Shown here one piece after another: positions 8,906 to 16,969 of a DNA stretch of 64,000 bases (within the stretch, counting starts at the first letter, position 1; each line of letters begins with the position of its first letter). The notes under the pieces were generated by a model, which had not been told where the DNA came from, did no database searches, and was given only the letters and a program-made list of their open reading frames with translations. Source of the DNA: Jiangellales bacterium. Its GTDB lineage: Bacteria > Actinomycetota > Actinomycetes > Jiangellales > Jiangellaceae. The stretch is taken from NCBI GenBank assembly GCA_030447955.1, contig JAUJNY010000001.1, forward strand, positions 779,923 through 843,922. The letters are read 5' to 3'. Both the position numbers and the translations under genes were made by a program.

Positions 8906-9603
8906 GGTTGCCCTTGCAGCGCAGCCACCACATCCGTTGTGCTGCAGCGGTAAGACGTGAGCGTGTAGTCGAGGCTGGCCAGACATCGCTGCGCGGCCTC
9001 CGGGTCCACGACCCCGCAGGCGTCGTCCACCACGACGGGCAGGAAGCCGAGATCGGCGGCGTGCCGCGCGGTGGGTTCGATGCCGATCTCGAGTACGGCG
9101 CCGACCAGGACGAGGGTGCTCACCGATCGGTCGCGGAGCAACGCCTCCACTGGCGTCCCGACCAACGCCGACATCCCGAGCTTGTCGAACACCGGTTCAC
9201 CCGAGGCCGGCGCGAGCTCGTCCAGCAACTGAGTGTGCAGCGTCGGGAGGAAGGTGGCCTGGACCGCCCGAGCCCGCTCCAGCCGCTGCCACGCCATCGC
9301 GGTTCGCAACCCCGCCGCGCCCAAGTGGGTGGGTGGCAGCGACACGTGCCGGACGTAGAGCACAGGCGCACCCGCCGCCCGCGCCGCGTCGATCACCGAC
9401 CGAACGCGCTGGACCAGGCCGTCGCGGTCCTGCACGTGGGCGAAGATGCCGACCTGAGCGTCGTACACGAGCACCGCGGTGCTGGTGGGGCGGCACATCT
9501 CGGCGATGGTCTCGGGGACCGACACTCCAAAGGCCTGCTGCATGCCGTGCAGCCTGTCACAGCGGTGGGTTCCCCAGGCCGGGCGAGTCTTCGCGTCGCT
9601 CAC
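8902..9603 (-). CDS. Isochorismatase-family hydrolase with Gly in place of catalytic Cys
   Basis: The 233-residue product has the isochorismatase (cysteine hydrolase) fold: [12 protein letters not shown] with the catalytic Asp, [10 protein letters not shown] with the Lys, and [19 protein letters not shown] where amidase-type members have Cys. Here that position is Gly, as in true isochorismatases such as PhzD and EntB, which need no Cys. It may therefore hydrolyse a vinyl ether rather than an amide, but there is no siderophore or phenazine context. The GTG start at 9603 overlaps the VOC gene stop by 4 bp, so the VOC gene is upstream in the same operon. Confidence 0.82.
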   Translation of the reverse strand: MSDAKTRPAWGTHRCDRLHGMQQAFGVSVPETIAEMCRPTSTAVLVYDAQVGIFAHVQDRDGLVQRVRSVIDAARAAGAPVLYVRHVSLPPTHLGAAGLRTAMAWQRLERARAVQATFLPTLHTQLLDELAPASGEPVFDKLGMSALVGTPVEALLRDRSVSTLVLVGAVLEIGIEPTARHAADLGFLPVVVDDACGVVDPEAAQRCLASLDYTLTSYRCSTTDVVAALQGQP

Positions 9604-9989
9604 CCCTCGGCGAGCTCCTCGGGGGTGAGCGGTCGCAGCACGCAGAACTCATTGCCGTCCGGGTCGGCCAGCACGACCCAGCTGACTGTGGGGCCTTGCC
9701 CTACGTCGGCGCGCCGCGCACCGAGCCCCTCCAGCCGGGCGACCTCGGCTGCCTGGTCACGCGGCCGCAGGTCCAGGTGGAGCCGGTTCTTGCCGGACTT
9801 CTCGCCGGGTACGCGGCCGAACAACAGATCCGGTACGACGCCGTCCTCGGGGCTGCCCGCCGGGGGCTCGAGCACGATCTCATCGTCGCGCTCGTACGTG
9901 CGGCGCCACCCGAGGGCGGACTGCCAAAAGCTCGCTAGTCGGGCGGGGTCAGCGGTATCGATGCACAGGCACTGGATGCGAAGGTTCAT
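9600..9989 (-). CDS. VOC superfamily protein (glyoxalase/bleomycin-resistance fold)
   Basis: The 129-residue product starts MNLRIQCLCIDTADPARLAS, continues with FWQSALGWRRTYERDDEIV and NRLHLDLRPRDQAAEVARLE, and ends WVVLADPDGNEFCVLRP. This is the beta-alpha-beta-beta-beta pair of a single-chain VOC protein of the glyoxalase-like type. Such proteins bind metals and small ligands (dioxygenase, lyase or drug-sequestering roles); the ligand is unknown. ATG at 9989 fits the domain start; an upstream in-frame GTG at 10091 would add an unconserved tail. First gene of an operon with the isochorismatase-family gene. Confidence 0.85.
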   Translation of the reverse strand: MNLRIQCLCIDTADPARLASFWQSALGWRRTYERDDEIVLEPPAGSPEDGVVPDLLFGRVPGEKSGKNRLHLDLRPRDQAAEVARLEGLGARRADVGQGPTVSWVVLADPDGNEFCVLRPLTPEELAEG

Positions 9990-10649
9990 TGCGCCGACCC
10001 TGCCGCCGGTGTGGCGGTCGGTCCACCGAGTTACCTCTCGGTCAACATCCTCCGCGGCGGGGACTCCTCCGACGCAGTAACGAACGGTCACGTCGACTCG
10101 ACGCTGAGGTTACCAGTGCGCCGTTCGGCGCCAAGCCGGTCGTTGCTGTCATGAAGGAGTTTCTGGCCCAGTTGCAGGATCCCGGCCCCTGTTACGACCC
10201 GCCTCGGTTACAACTCCAGGTCGCGACCGACGCCGTGGACGTGCGTACGACTCTGGTGGGCAAGCGCGCTGGCACCGTCACCTTGCATGTACGGCGGGCG
10301 ACCGACTGCTGGGACCCCGTTGCCCTGAGACCCGTCGCAGTGAAACCAGTTCTAGTGGTGGTGAGAACCACTAACCCACATGGACCTTGGCCGTCACCTA
10401 CGCAGTGCAGTCGATCGTGGTTCGGACGCCTGGTACCTGACAGATCGCCGGCGCCGTTCCGGGACGTCGGCGAGCCCAGGTCGCGGCGCTGCCGGTGTAG
10501 CGGTGGCGGCTTAGCGGGCGTCGCTGGTGCCCGGGTGCAGGAGTTGTCTGCGGAGACGGGCTCCCGGGAGCTCGCCGGCACGTCGGTATGGGAACCCAAC
10601 CGCTGCTTGTAATTCGTAATTCCGGCTGGGATAAAGGGCGAGGGCGCAC
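9990..10649. other. Intergenic stretch without a supported gene
   Basis: About 660 bp separate the VOC gene from the S41 peptidase gene. Open frames here lack domain signals and normal codon bias. A frame from ATG 10151 reads MKEFLAQLQDPGPC and then turns into unlikely composition. One hairpin is visible: TAGTGGT (10353-10359) with ACCACTA (10367-10373), 7-bp arms and a 7-nt loop. The stretch may be a decayed gene or lead into the accessory region to its right. Confidence 0.5.
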
Positions 10650-11663
10650 CTATCGGCGTCCCAGCTGCTCGTTCAATTCCACCCGGACGTCGGTCAGCTC
10701 TTCCAGCAGGGCCTCGCCGGCCAGTACCTCGCCAGCGGCGATCCGACTCAGGACAGCGTCGACGGCAAGCCGGTGCGCCACGTCGAGCGCGTCATCGACC
10801 GCGCACTCAACGTCCGGGACGATCCCAGTTCCCTCCCAGTTGCCCCCGGTGACGGCGTGACGAACCACAGCCGTCGGGACTCGGACGGCAACATGAGGGT
10901 CGACGACGTAGACGTCCACCGGGTTGGCGGCCCCTACGGTGCGCGCACCGACCAGAGTTGCCCGGCTGGCCGCCCGCAGGTCGTAGGCGAGTTCCTCGCA
11001 GCCAGACACCGTGCGTCGACCGGTGAGAGCGAACACCGGCACGTCGCTTCCAAGAAGCGGTTCCTTACCCGGCGGTGTGGCCGTCTGCTCAACGACCGCA
11101 CCCTCGCGGTCGACGGTCTGAATCAGTGGTGTCCCGGCAGGAAGGAGATGCCCGAGAAAGTACGCGACCCCGCTGGGCGCACCGCCGGTCGTACGCCGCA
11201 GATCGATGATCAAGGCACTGCACCGGGCGACGAAGGCGAACGCCGCATCGATGATCGCTGCCGTGCCCTCGGGCTCGTCGATATTCCGTACGACGAGGAG
11301 ACCAACGTTGCCACGGAATCGCTCCGCCTTTTCGAACCCGTAGTTGTCGAGGGCCTCATGCGCCCAGTAACCAGCGAGGAAGTTGGGGTCGTCCCAGTCG
11401 CTGGTCGCCGACGGCTTCCGCACCTCTGGACTCCACCGCACCTGCAGGTGCAAGTCCGGCAGCACCGCTTGAAGGTTGGCAGTGAGCAGAGGAGCCAACT
11501 CCGCCGCGTACGGCACGGTCTCATAGCAGCCCGTACGCAACCGTCGCCGCAGCGCTCCGGCCGCTCGGGCGCCGCTGGCGGCGTCAACGTATCGAGACTC
11601 GACGCATACAGCTACAGCCTCGACCACAGATGTCAGCCGCGAGATGTCTGTGTTGGTCGTCAT
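10650..11663 (-). CDS. S41 family peptidase (IRBP/C-terminal processing type)
   Basis: The 337-residue product has an N-terminal helical domain (VEAVAVCVESRYVDA, about 12-26) of the kind found in IRBP-like S41 proteins, followed by the protease core. The core shows LIIDLRRTTGGAPSGVAYFL and VPVFALTGRRTVSGCEELAY, where the Ser of TVSG is the expected nucleophile. A closing WEGTGIVPDVECAVDDALD completes the core. There is no signal peptide or PDZ domain, so it is probably cytoplasmic. ATG at 11663 is preceded by an AAGGGG-type ribosome site about 10 nt upstream; the frame continues upstream without homology. It lies beside the accessory region. Confidence 0.85.
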   Translation of the reverse strand: MTTNTDISRLTSVVEAVAVCVESRYVDAASGARAAGALRRRLRTGCYETVPYAAELAPLLTANLQAVLPDLHLQVRWSPEVRKPSATSDWDDPNFLAGYWAHEALDNYGFEKAERFRGNVGLLVVRNIDEPEGTAAIIDAAFAFVARCSALIIDLRRTTGGAPSGVAYFLGHLLPAGTPLIQTVDREGAVVEQTATPPGKEPLLGSDVPVFALTGRRTVSGCEELAYDLRAASRATLVGARTVGAANPVDVYVVDPHVAVRVPTAVVRHAVTGGNWEGTGIVPDVECAVDDALDVAHRLAVDAVLSRIAAGEVLAGEALLEELTDVRVELNEQLGRR

Positions 11664-11784
11664 CGGCCCAGCCCCTTGAATGGTTGGTTGCCCGTCACGC
11701 TGAACCGTCCACGGTCGGCAGAGAGCACGCGCCAGTCTCGCGCTCTTCCCCCGCAGCACCGTTGGATGGCCCCCTCACCCGCTC

Positions 11785-12134
11785 GTTCTTGGTGCGAAAG
11801 GGCACCGGCGTAGTCGCCTGGGCGCCCGCGGTGACCAAGCCGTTCGGTGACCTGGTGCAGACTGCCGGTCTGCGGCCGATCCGGCTGCACGACCTCCACA
11901 CGGGCGGGCGTCGCTGGACCGGCCTACGAGGCGCCGTGGCGGTCAAGGATGCTGGGGCACTCGTCTATCGCGATCATCTCCGTCACGTACTCCCGCCGGC
12001 TGGAGCTCGTCGGACGACAGCCCGGGGAGGCAGCAGCCGTAGTTCCGCGGCGCCGTGGGCGATCGGCAATGTCACCCCTGAGGGGTCGCCAGGCGGGGGC
12101 GGGAAGGCGCTTGCGCAGGTCAGAGGGGTGCGCC
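11785..12134 (+). pseudogene. Tyrosine integrase C-terminal remnant (copy 1)
   Basis: Shifted frames give the end of a phage-type tyrosine recombinase: APAVTKPFGDLVQTAGLRPI then RLHDL, followed in another frame by MLGHSSIAIISVTYS and an Ala-rich VVPRR tail. The catalytic HxxR is broken (HDLHTGGRR) and the frame is interrupted at least twice, so it is dead. It is clearly related at the DNA level to the remnant at 13900-14340 (shared stretches such as GGTCTGCGGCCGATCCGGCT and GATGCTGGGGCACTCGTC). It ends in CAGGTCAGAGGGGTGCGCC; the last 8 bases (12127-12134) equal the first 8 of the tRNA-Lys repeat farther right. Confidence 0.75.
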
Positions 12135-12338
12135 GGGTTGTTCACAGTCGGGGGCCGGAGGGTCTGTGAGCAATCCGTTAGCAGTCTCGGGTGAGGATGC
12201 AGACGCGTCGGAGGTCGTTCACGGCGGCGGTGTTTCTCACCGGAGTGGTGCCGTGCCGACTTCACCCGCTGGATCGAGCCACCGCCGCCCAGGGTGGTAC
12301 GGCCGTCTGACACGTCACCTAACCGAATCTAGACAGGC

Positions 12339-13628
12339 TTACACGGGGCAGAAGGCGATGCCCTTGCGGTACTCGCCGGCAAAGCGCGCGCCGTCACTGC
12401 CCACCCACACGCCACTGGGAGTGACCAAAAAGTCTCTCCCGCCCACTGCTCTCGTCTTGCTCGGGTTCCAGGGCAATGCCTTTCCGGTTCCCGGATCGAC
12501 GGCCGCTATGCCCTTTCGTTCTACCGCACCTTTACCGGCGGAGTCCTGGCCGTATGCGTTGTCCATCCACCGCTGGTGGCCCTGGACATAGACCGCAGCG
12601 CCAGTCGCCGTCACGGAGTGGAGAGTGTCGCCGCCGGTGTAGTTGATCCAGGTTGGCTTGGCCGGATTTGGCACGGCGGTCTCGAACCGAGCCACGGCAT
12701 CGCAGACATCCAGGCCGATCCTGTCGTGACTCCGCGGCACCCAGCCGGTGGATACAAAGACAAAGTAGCTTCCGTCTGGGGAGAAGTCGACGTCACGGAG
12801 GTACTGCGGCAGGCTATCGGCTTTGCACATGTTCATTAGAGGTTGGTAGTACCACTCATTCAACGAAACCCCTGTGGCACCCAGATTGAGCATGAATGCA
12901 CGGTATCGAGTCTGTTCTCCGACGGAGGCGAAGTTCCCGATCGCAACCAGTCTGTCGCCGGCCGGGTTGACCGCGAATCGGTACACGTCCGTTGCGCCTG
13001 CTCGGTCCGAAAGCGATCCGGTGATGGGGATGTTGATATAACCAGTGTCCGCACCAGTCACCGGGTCGAGAGCTGCCAACTTCTTCGAGAACGTCCCACC
13101 GACGATTAGTCGGCCGTCCACCAGTCGAACGTCGGTAATCTTGCCTGACTTGATCCGAGCATTGAAGGTCTGGTCCACGGCTCCGGTGCTGGCGTCAATC
13201 TTGACCAGCGCCTTGCGCGCCAACCCGTTGACGTTGCTGAACGCTCCCCCAACGTACAGCGAGGAGCCGCTAGCCGCGATCGCCCACACCGGCCCGTCGA
13301 AGGTCGGCCCAAAGGACGTGACCCCTCCCGTGATGGCGTCAAAACTGAAGATATGCGTCCGAATGTACGTGATCGTTCGGTTCGCGTTTTCCACGGCGTG
13401 GAAAGACCCGCCGACGTAAATCTTGCCTTCGGACTGTGCCAGCGCATACGTCGCAGGCTTCTGCACCACGTCGTCGCTTAGCAGGTTCGGCGTGTAGTTG
13501 GCGGGATCCTCACTTACCACCGAAGCGTGCGCATCTGACGCCGCCACCGCCGACTCCGAGGACAACGCTCCCACAGCCATCAAGATGCCGGCCGCGGGCA
13601 CGGCGAACCGGCGAAGCACCTTACCCAT
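12339..13628 (-). CDS. Secreted beta-propeller protein
   Basis: The 429-residue product starts MGKVLRRFAVPAAGILMAVG, a signal peptide (about residues 1-30, cleavage near SAVAAS). Repeated blades follow: KIYVGGSFHAVENANRT, SLYVGGAFSNVNGLARKALV, RLIVGGTFSKKLAALDP, RLVAIGNFASVGEQTRYRAF and VWVGSDGARFAGEYRKG. This is the delta-60/DUF5122-like pattern of extracellular beta-propellers. ATG at 13628 has a GGAAGGGG ribosome site and precedes the signal peptide; the frame upstream to 13787 is not homologous. G+C is visibly lower than in neighbours, and the gene sits between two related integrase remnants, so it is probably imported cargo. Its ligand is unknown. Confidence 0.82.
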   Translation of the reverse strand: MGKVLRRFAVPAAGILMAVGALSSESAVAASDAHASVVSEDPANYTPNLLSDDVVQKPATYALAQSEGKIYVGGSFHAVENANRTITYIRTHIFSFDAITGGVTSFGPTFDGPVWAIAASGSSLYVGGAFSNVNGLARKALVKIDASTGAVDQTFNARIKSGKITDVRLVDGRLIVGGTFSKKLAALDPVTGADTGYINIPITGSLSDRAGATDVYRFAVNPAGDRLVAIGNFASVGEQTRYRAFMLNLGATGVSLNEWYYQPLMNMCKADSLPQYLRDVDFSPDGSYFVFVSTGWVPRSHDRIGLDVCDAVARFETAVPNPAKPTWINYTGGDTLHSVTATGAAVYVQGHQRWMDNAYGQDSAGKGAVERKGIAAVDPGTGKALPWNPSKTRAVGGRDFLVTPSGVWVGSDGARFAGEYRKGIAFCPV

Positions 13629-13899
13629 CGTGCAGGCCCCTTCCGACGAGCGATCGACCGAGGTCGACACAGCCACCGTCAGGGCGCCGCCACGACCACA
13701 CCGATACGCAGCGTGACAGGTTGGGCCCCGAAACGCAAGGTCTGCGGTTGCCCCGTTACGTTCAGTGAGAGTCTCGGCTGTCATCAACGGACATGGTCAG
13801 GGCGTTGTCGACCTGACCCGCGGGGTACTGGAGGTCCGACAAGCAGGTCGTCCAACTCGACGGGTAGAGCCGGCGGTGCCCGTCATGCGGGGCGCGCAC

Positions 13900-14340
13900 C
13901 GGGCATCACCTTCGGGGGCCGAAGACCGCCAGCGGTGACGCCCGCCGGGTCGACCTGGGAGCCCGGGGGGTGGGTGTGCTGCTCGCGCAGCGGCTCGCGC
14001 AGGACGTGGAGCGGGCCGAGTGGGGGAGGCGTACGCCGACCACGGGCTGGTCTTCGCCCGCGAGGACGGCAACCCGTTCGCACCGGGGGCGGTGACCAAG
14101 GCGTTCGGTGACCTCCTGCTCGGCGCCGGTCTGCGGCCGATCCGGCTCACGACCTCCGACACGGGCGGGCGTCGCTGCTACTGGCGTCAGGGGCGCCGCT
14201 GTGGTGTCGAAGATGCTGGGGCACTCGTCCATCACCAGCACCTCCGACACGTACTCGCACCTGCTCGAGCGCGTCGGGCCGGCAGGCCGCGGAGGCTGCG
14301 GACGCCTTGGTGCCACGGCGCCGTGAGCAATCCGTGAGCA
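13900..14340 (+). pseudogene. Tyrosine integrase C-terminal remnant (copy 2)
   Basis: The remnant covers more of the catalytic domain than copy 1: a PKTASGDARRVDL start typical of the strand before the catalytic Lys region, then ADHGLVFAREDGNPFAPGAV, TKAFGDLLLGAGLRPIRL, and in a shifted frame MLGHSSITSTSDTYSHLLER with the usual Tyr. A one-base loss near 14022-14026 separates the first two parts, and another shift follows PIRLT, destroying HxxR. It ends 60 bp left of a tRNA-Lys att copy, the usual place for an integrase that used this site. It marks an older element, now decayed. Confidence 0.8.
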
Positions 14341-14399
14341 AACGGGCCCCTGAGGGGTCACCCGGCGGGGGCGATGAGGACGTTTCCGCAGGTCAGCGG

Positions 14400-14443
14400 G
14401 GTGCGCCGTCAGGGACTCGAACCCCGAACCCGCTGATTAAGAG
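14400..14443 (-). repeat. Left 44-bp attachment repeat (tRNA-Lys 3' half copy)
   Basis: These 44 bp are identical to 20104-20147, the 3' half of the intact tRNA-Lys(CTT) gene from inside the anticodon loop through the T-arm to just past the acceptor end. To the right the match stops abruptly. It is the far junction of an element integrated at the 3' end of that tRNA gene; crossover at the anticodon loop is common for tyrosine integrases. Confidence 0.92.
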
Positions 14444-14458
14444 GGCGCGGGGGTGTCC

Positions 14459-14647
14459 CTACCGGCTCAAACCAGAGTCCTCCGTCTTGCCCCAGCGAAG
14501 TCCACGTTTGCGCAGCTCAGACAGCAGATTCGTGGCCTCCCTCGGAGCGTCTCGGAGCAAGCTGGCGTGGCGTGGCTGGAGGGGTTCGCGAGGGGTTCGG
14601 CCGTCGGCATCCAGGTAGGCCCGAACGCCCAGCAACGCTCTCTGCAC
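14459..14647 (-). CDS. Possible small protein, 62 aa, at the element's left end
   Basis: A GTG frame reads MQRALLGVRAYLDADGRTPR and later EATNLLSELRKRGLRWGKTE, with a fairly normal third-position G+C and mixed charge. There is no recognised domain. Its position just inside the att repeat would suit an excisionase-like or accessory ORF, but this is only a guess. Confidence 0.3.
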   Translation of the reverse strand: MQRALLGVRAYLDADGRTPREPLQPRHASLLRDAPREATNLLSELRKRGLRWGKTEDSGLSR

Positions 14648-14685
14648 GGTCGGGGGTGCGGGCGGTCGCGGCGACGCCGCATGGG

Positions 14686-14817
14686 ATGCGGCTCGTGGAC
14701 CCCGACGACGAGGATTTCGTCGCGCTGCTCGACGCTCGCGGTGATTGGGAGTCCCGCGACGACGTGGACTCGCGGATGCGCGCGGTGCCTAGAGCCACCT
14801 ATGACGGTGGGGAGTGA
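14686..14817 (+). CDS. Possible small acidic protein, 43 aa
   Basis: The frame from ATG 14686 reads MRLVDPDDEDFVALLDARGD then WESRDDVDSRMRAVPRATY. It is strongly acidic and ends at 14817, 2 bp before the next gene's ATG and right across that gene's ribosome site, as in coupled small phage genes. No known family. Confidence 0.4.
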   Translation: MRLVDPDDEDFVALLDARGDWESRDDVDSRMRAVPRATYDGGE

Positions 14818-14819
14818 TC

Positions 14820-15170
14820 ATGCCTGCACCGGGACCAGGTAAGCCGCTGTGTTCGGCTCGGCGGACCAACGGACAGCCGTGTCGTCTGCCGCCGATCAAG
14901 GGTGGCGTCGTATGTATCAAGCACGGCGGTAGTGCTCCGCAGGTCCGGGAGGCGGCGAACCGGCGGCTAGCTGCCGCGACCGACCGGCTCATGGCCGCCC
15001 TACTCGACATCGCGTTGGACACTTCCCAACCGGTCCTTGCGCGGCTCACGGCGATCAAGGACGGTCTCGACCGGGCCGGTGTCGGCAAGGACCGCCCGAT
15101 CACGGTGGAGCTCAAGCGCTGGGAGCGCGACCTCGACGGGCTGTTCGTGGACGTCGCCCCGCGCAGATGA
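14820..15170 (+). CDS. Phage/element-type HGG-motif protein (zinc-binding-like)
   Basis: The 116-residue product starts MPAPGPGKPLCSARRTNGQP and holds C-x9-C-x10-C-x2-HGG spacing in CSARRTNGQPCRLPPIKGG and VCIKHGGSAPQVREAA, a pattern of small proteins in actinobacterial phages and integrated elements, often near terminase or HNH genes. The Cys/His set suggests a zinc knuckle. The rest is helical (RLAAATDRLMAALLDIAL and LARLTAIKDGLDRAG). ATG at 14820 has a GGGGAG site 6 nt upstream; an in-frame GTG at 14814 falls inside that site. Function unknown. Confidence 0.72.
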   Translation: MPAPGPGKPLCSARRTNGQPCRLPPIKGGVVCIKHGGSAPQVREAANRRLAAATDRLMAALLDIALDTSQPVLARLTAIKDGLDRAGVGKDRPITVELKRWERDLDGLFVDVAPRR

Positions 15171-15171
15171 G

Positions 15172-15276
15172 GTGATTGACGCCGAGGTCGTGGAGGACTG
15201 GCCTCTTCCGCTGCCTCCTCCGACCCCAGCGCGCAACGCCAGCGGGCCGCGCCCGCCCCGGTATGGGAGGAGGTAG
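15172..15276 (+). CDS. Possible 34-aa Pro-rich peptide
   Basis: A GTG frame starting 1 bp after the previous stop reads MIDAEVVEDWPLPLPPPTPA and ends at 15276 by overlapping the next GTG by one base. The tight chaining supports translation, though it is short and featureless. Confidence 0.3.
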   Translation: MIDAEVVEDWPLPLPPPTPARNASGPRPPRYGRR

Positions 15277-15452
15277 TGGACAGCGTGGCCGTGTTCGCGG
15301 GCGTGCAGGTGTTGCATCTAGCCAACGACGCCGAGGCGTGGGAGACGTTCTGGCAGGCCGTCGCCCAAGCTCGCGCCGCGTACGAGGCCGACGACGATCA
15401 CTTCGCCCGTTGGCGGGAGGAGCTCGGCGGTGCCGGTCGGGAGGAGGGTTGA
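15276..15452 (+). CDS. Small hypothetical protein, 58 aa
   Basis: A GTG frame reads MDSVAVFAGVQVLHLANDAE and AWETFWQAVAQARAAYEADD, an amphipathic helical protein with a Trp-rich core, and stops at 15452. Codon use is element-typical. It overlaps the preceding stop by one base. After it, 285 bp to the next gene show no supported gene; a TTCGATTCCCCTC string there is not part of a tRNA because its stem does not pair. Confidence 0.45.
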   Translation: MDSVAVFAGVQVLHLANDAEAWETFWQAVAQARAAYEADDDHFARWREELGGAGREEG

Positions 15453-15737
15453 GAACCCCAACTCGACTCCCCATGGAGTCCCTGGTCGGGGATGACCGCC
15501 GTCGAGGGCTCCGGGCGGTCTGCGGCTCCCAGCGCCGCCCGGAGCCTCACCCGCGCGGTCCAGGGAGGCCCCTACGACGTGCGATCCCCGCTCGGCGGTG
15601 GCCCGGGGCCACCTCCGATCCGCGCGACGCGGTACGAGCCGGAGTAGCCAAGATGATCTTGACTGGCGTTCGATTCCCCTCGTCCGTGAAGCCAAGGGGT
15701 CGCCCAACGCGTCGGCCCCGGTCGAGAGGAATCGCAG

Positions 15738-15965
15738 ATGGACCGCCAAGAACTGACCCTCGGCGAGCTGTTGGAGCTCGCGGAAGGGATGCCCGAGGAC
15801 ACCCCGGTGCGGATGGCGCAGCAGCCGGCCTGGCCGTTCGAGTACAGCATCGGCGAGCCGGTTGTGGTGGACACCGAGGACGGCCCGGTGCTCTACCTGC
15901 CCGAGCGGCAGCAGACCCGTTATCTGCCCGGCGAGGTCGCGGCCGAGCTGGGGTGGCGGGAGTGA
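15738..15965 (+). CDS. Small element protein, 75 aa, coupled to the recombinase
   Basis: The product starts MDRQELTLGELLELAEGMPE and continues DTPVRMAQQPAWPFEYSIGE, then EDGPVLYLPERQQTRYLPGE. Proteins with this LTLGEL(L/I)..L...P.D.PVR.A.QP pattern occur in actinobacterial phages and integrated elements with no assigned function. It ends in a 4-bp GTGA overlap with the serine recombinase start, which suggests translational coupling. No membrane segment or zinc site. Confidence 0.7.
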   Translation: MDRQELTLGELLELAEGMPEDTPVRMAQQPAWPFEYSIGEPVVVDTEDGPVLYLPERQQTRYLPGEVAAELGWRE

Positions 15966-16606
15966 AGGTCGTCGGCTACGTGCGTGTCAGTACGCGCGAG
16001 CAGGCTGACTCCCGCCTCGGCTTGGATGCGCAACGCCGGGCGCTGGCCGAGGAGGCCGATCGCCGAGGGTGGGAACTGGAGCTCATCGAGGACGCCGGGT
16101 ACACCGCCCGCACCGACAACCGGCCCGGGCTGCGCCGAACGCTGGCGATGCTCAAGCGACACGAGGTGGACGCGCTGGTCGTCTACAAGCTCGACCGGCT
16201 CTCCCGGTCCGTGCAGCACTTCGCCGAGTTCCTCCACCTCGCGCAGAAGCAACGCTGGGCACTCGTCGTGCTCGACCTCAACATCGACATGACCACCCCC
16301 AACGGGCGACTCGTTGCGCACATCCTCGCCGCAGTCGCTCAGTGGGAGTCGGAGATGATCGGCGTCCGCACCGCCGACGCAATGGCCGAGGCGAAGACAC
16401 GCGGCGCCCGCTTCGGACGCGAGGGCATGGCTGGCGCAGACGCCGTCTCTCGAATCCGCCACCTGCGAGAGCAGGGTTGGCCGTTCGCCCGCATCGCTAC
16501 CGCGCTCGACGCCGAGGCCGTACCCACGCCGAACGGCGGCCAGCGTTGGTACGGCTCGACCGTCTCCCGCATCTACAACAGCGTCACCAAGGAGACCGCA
16601 GCGTGA
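15962..16606 (+). CDS. Serine recombinase (resolvase/invertase family)
   Basis: The 214-residue product has the resolvase catalytic core: MKVVGYVRVSTREQADSRLG with nucleophile Ser10 and Arg8, RPGLRRTLAMLKRHEVDALV, and VVYKLDRLSRSVQHFAEF with the Asp78-Arg79 and Ser81-Arg82 pairs. Further on come NGRLVAHILAAVAQWESEM, the dimer helix, and a C-terminal HTH about residues 160-210 (GWPFARIATALDAEAVPTPN then YGSTVSRIYN). It has no long recombinase domain, so it is a small resolvase rather than a large serine integrase. It might resolve, invert or assist, while integration is done by the neighbouring tyrosine integrase. GTGA overlaps at both ends tie it into the operon. Confidence 0.9.
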   Translation: MKVVGYVRVSTREQADSRLGLDAQRRALAEEADRRGWELELIEDAGYTARTDNRPGLRRTLAMLKRHEVDALVVYKLDRLSRSVQHFAEFLHLAQKQRWALVVLDLNIDMTTPNGRLVAHILAAVAQWESEMIGVRTADAMAEAKTRGARFGREGMAGADAVSRIRHLREQGWPFARIATALDAEAVPTPNGGQRWYGSTVSRIYNSVTKETAA

Positions 16607-16968
16607 GAGGCGACGAAAAGCGAGTGGTGGAGGCCTTCTGCGCCTACCTGCAAGGTGAGGGCTGGGTCGTCCACACGGAGGTGGCTTTCGCCGACGTCTA
16701 CGCGGAGCGTGGCGATCACCGGCTCTACGCCGAAGCGAAGGGCCGCACGGCGGCACCTGGCCTGGACGTGGACACCCTCTACGGCCAACTGCTGCGGCGA
16801 ATGCCCCCAGACGAGCTAGGCCGCGCTCGGTTCGCAGTCGTCGTCCCCGCCAATGCGGCGGGTGCTGCCCTACGAGTACCAAGCCGCGTGCGAGAGCTAC
16901 TGCAGGTTGACGTCTACACCGTCGCCAACGACGGCACCGTTCGCCAGATCACCGACGAGGAGCCCTGA
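16603..16968 (+). CDS. PD-(D/E)XK nuclease-like small protein
   Basis: The 121-residue product shows a restriction-nuclease-like core: helix DEKRVVEAFCAYLQGEGW, strand HTEVAFADVYAERG with Asp31, strand HRLYAEAKGRT with Glu44-Ala-Lys46, and helix DVDTLYGQLLRRM with Gln62, followed by RFAVVVPANAAGAALRVP. The D-x12-E-x-K spacing and following YGQLL helix fit PD-(D/E)XK domains such as Vsr/Mrr-like mobile-element proteins. It could cut DNA in defence or assist recombination; the role is inferred. It overlaps the recombinase stop by 4 bp and precedes the tyrosine integrase by one base. Confidence 0.7.
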   Translation: MRGDEKRVVEAFCAYLQGEGWVVHTEVAFADVYAERGDHRLYAEAKGRTAAPGLDVDTLYGQLLRRMPPDELGRARFAVVVPANAAGAALRVPSRVRELLQVDVYTVANDGTVRQITDEEP

Positions 16969-16969
16969 C

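Noticed and set aside
10151..10400. Open frame MKEFLAQLQDPGPC... as a gene
   Set aside because: It loses coding character after about 20 residues, has no domain and no clear ribosome site.
14400..14460. A possible second tRNA-Lys gene at the left repeat
   Set aside because: Only the 3' half is present; the D-arm and 5' acceptor are missing, so it is an att copy.
15640..15710. A TTCGATTCCCC string suggesting a tRNA T-loop
   Set aside because: The bases on either side do not pair into a T-stem and no acceptor or anticodon stem fits.
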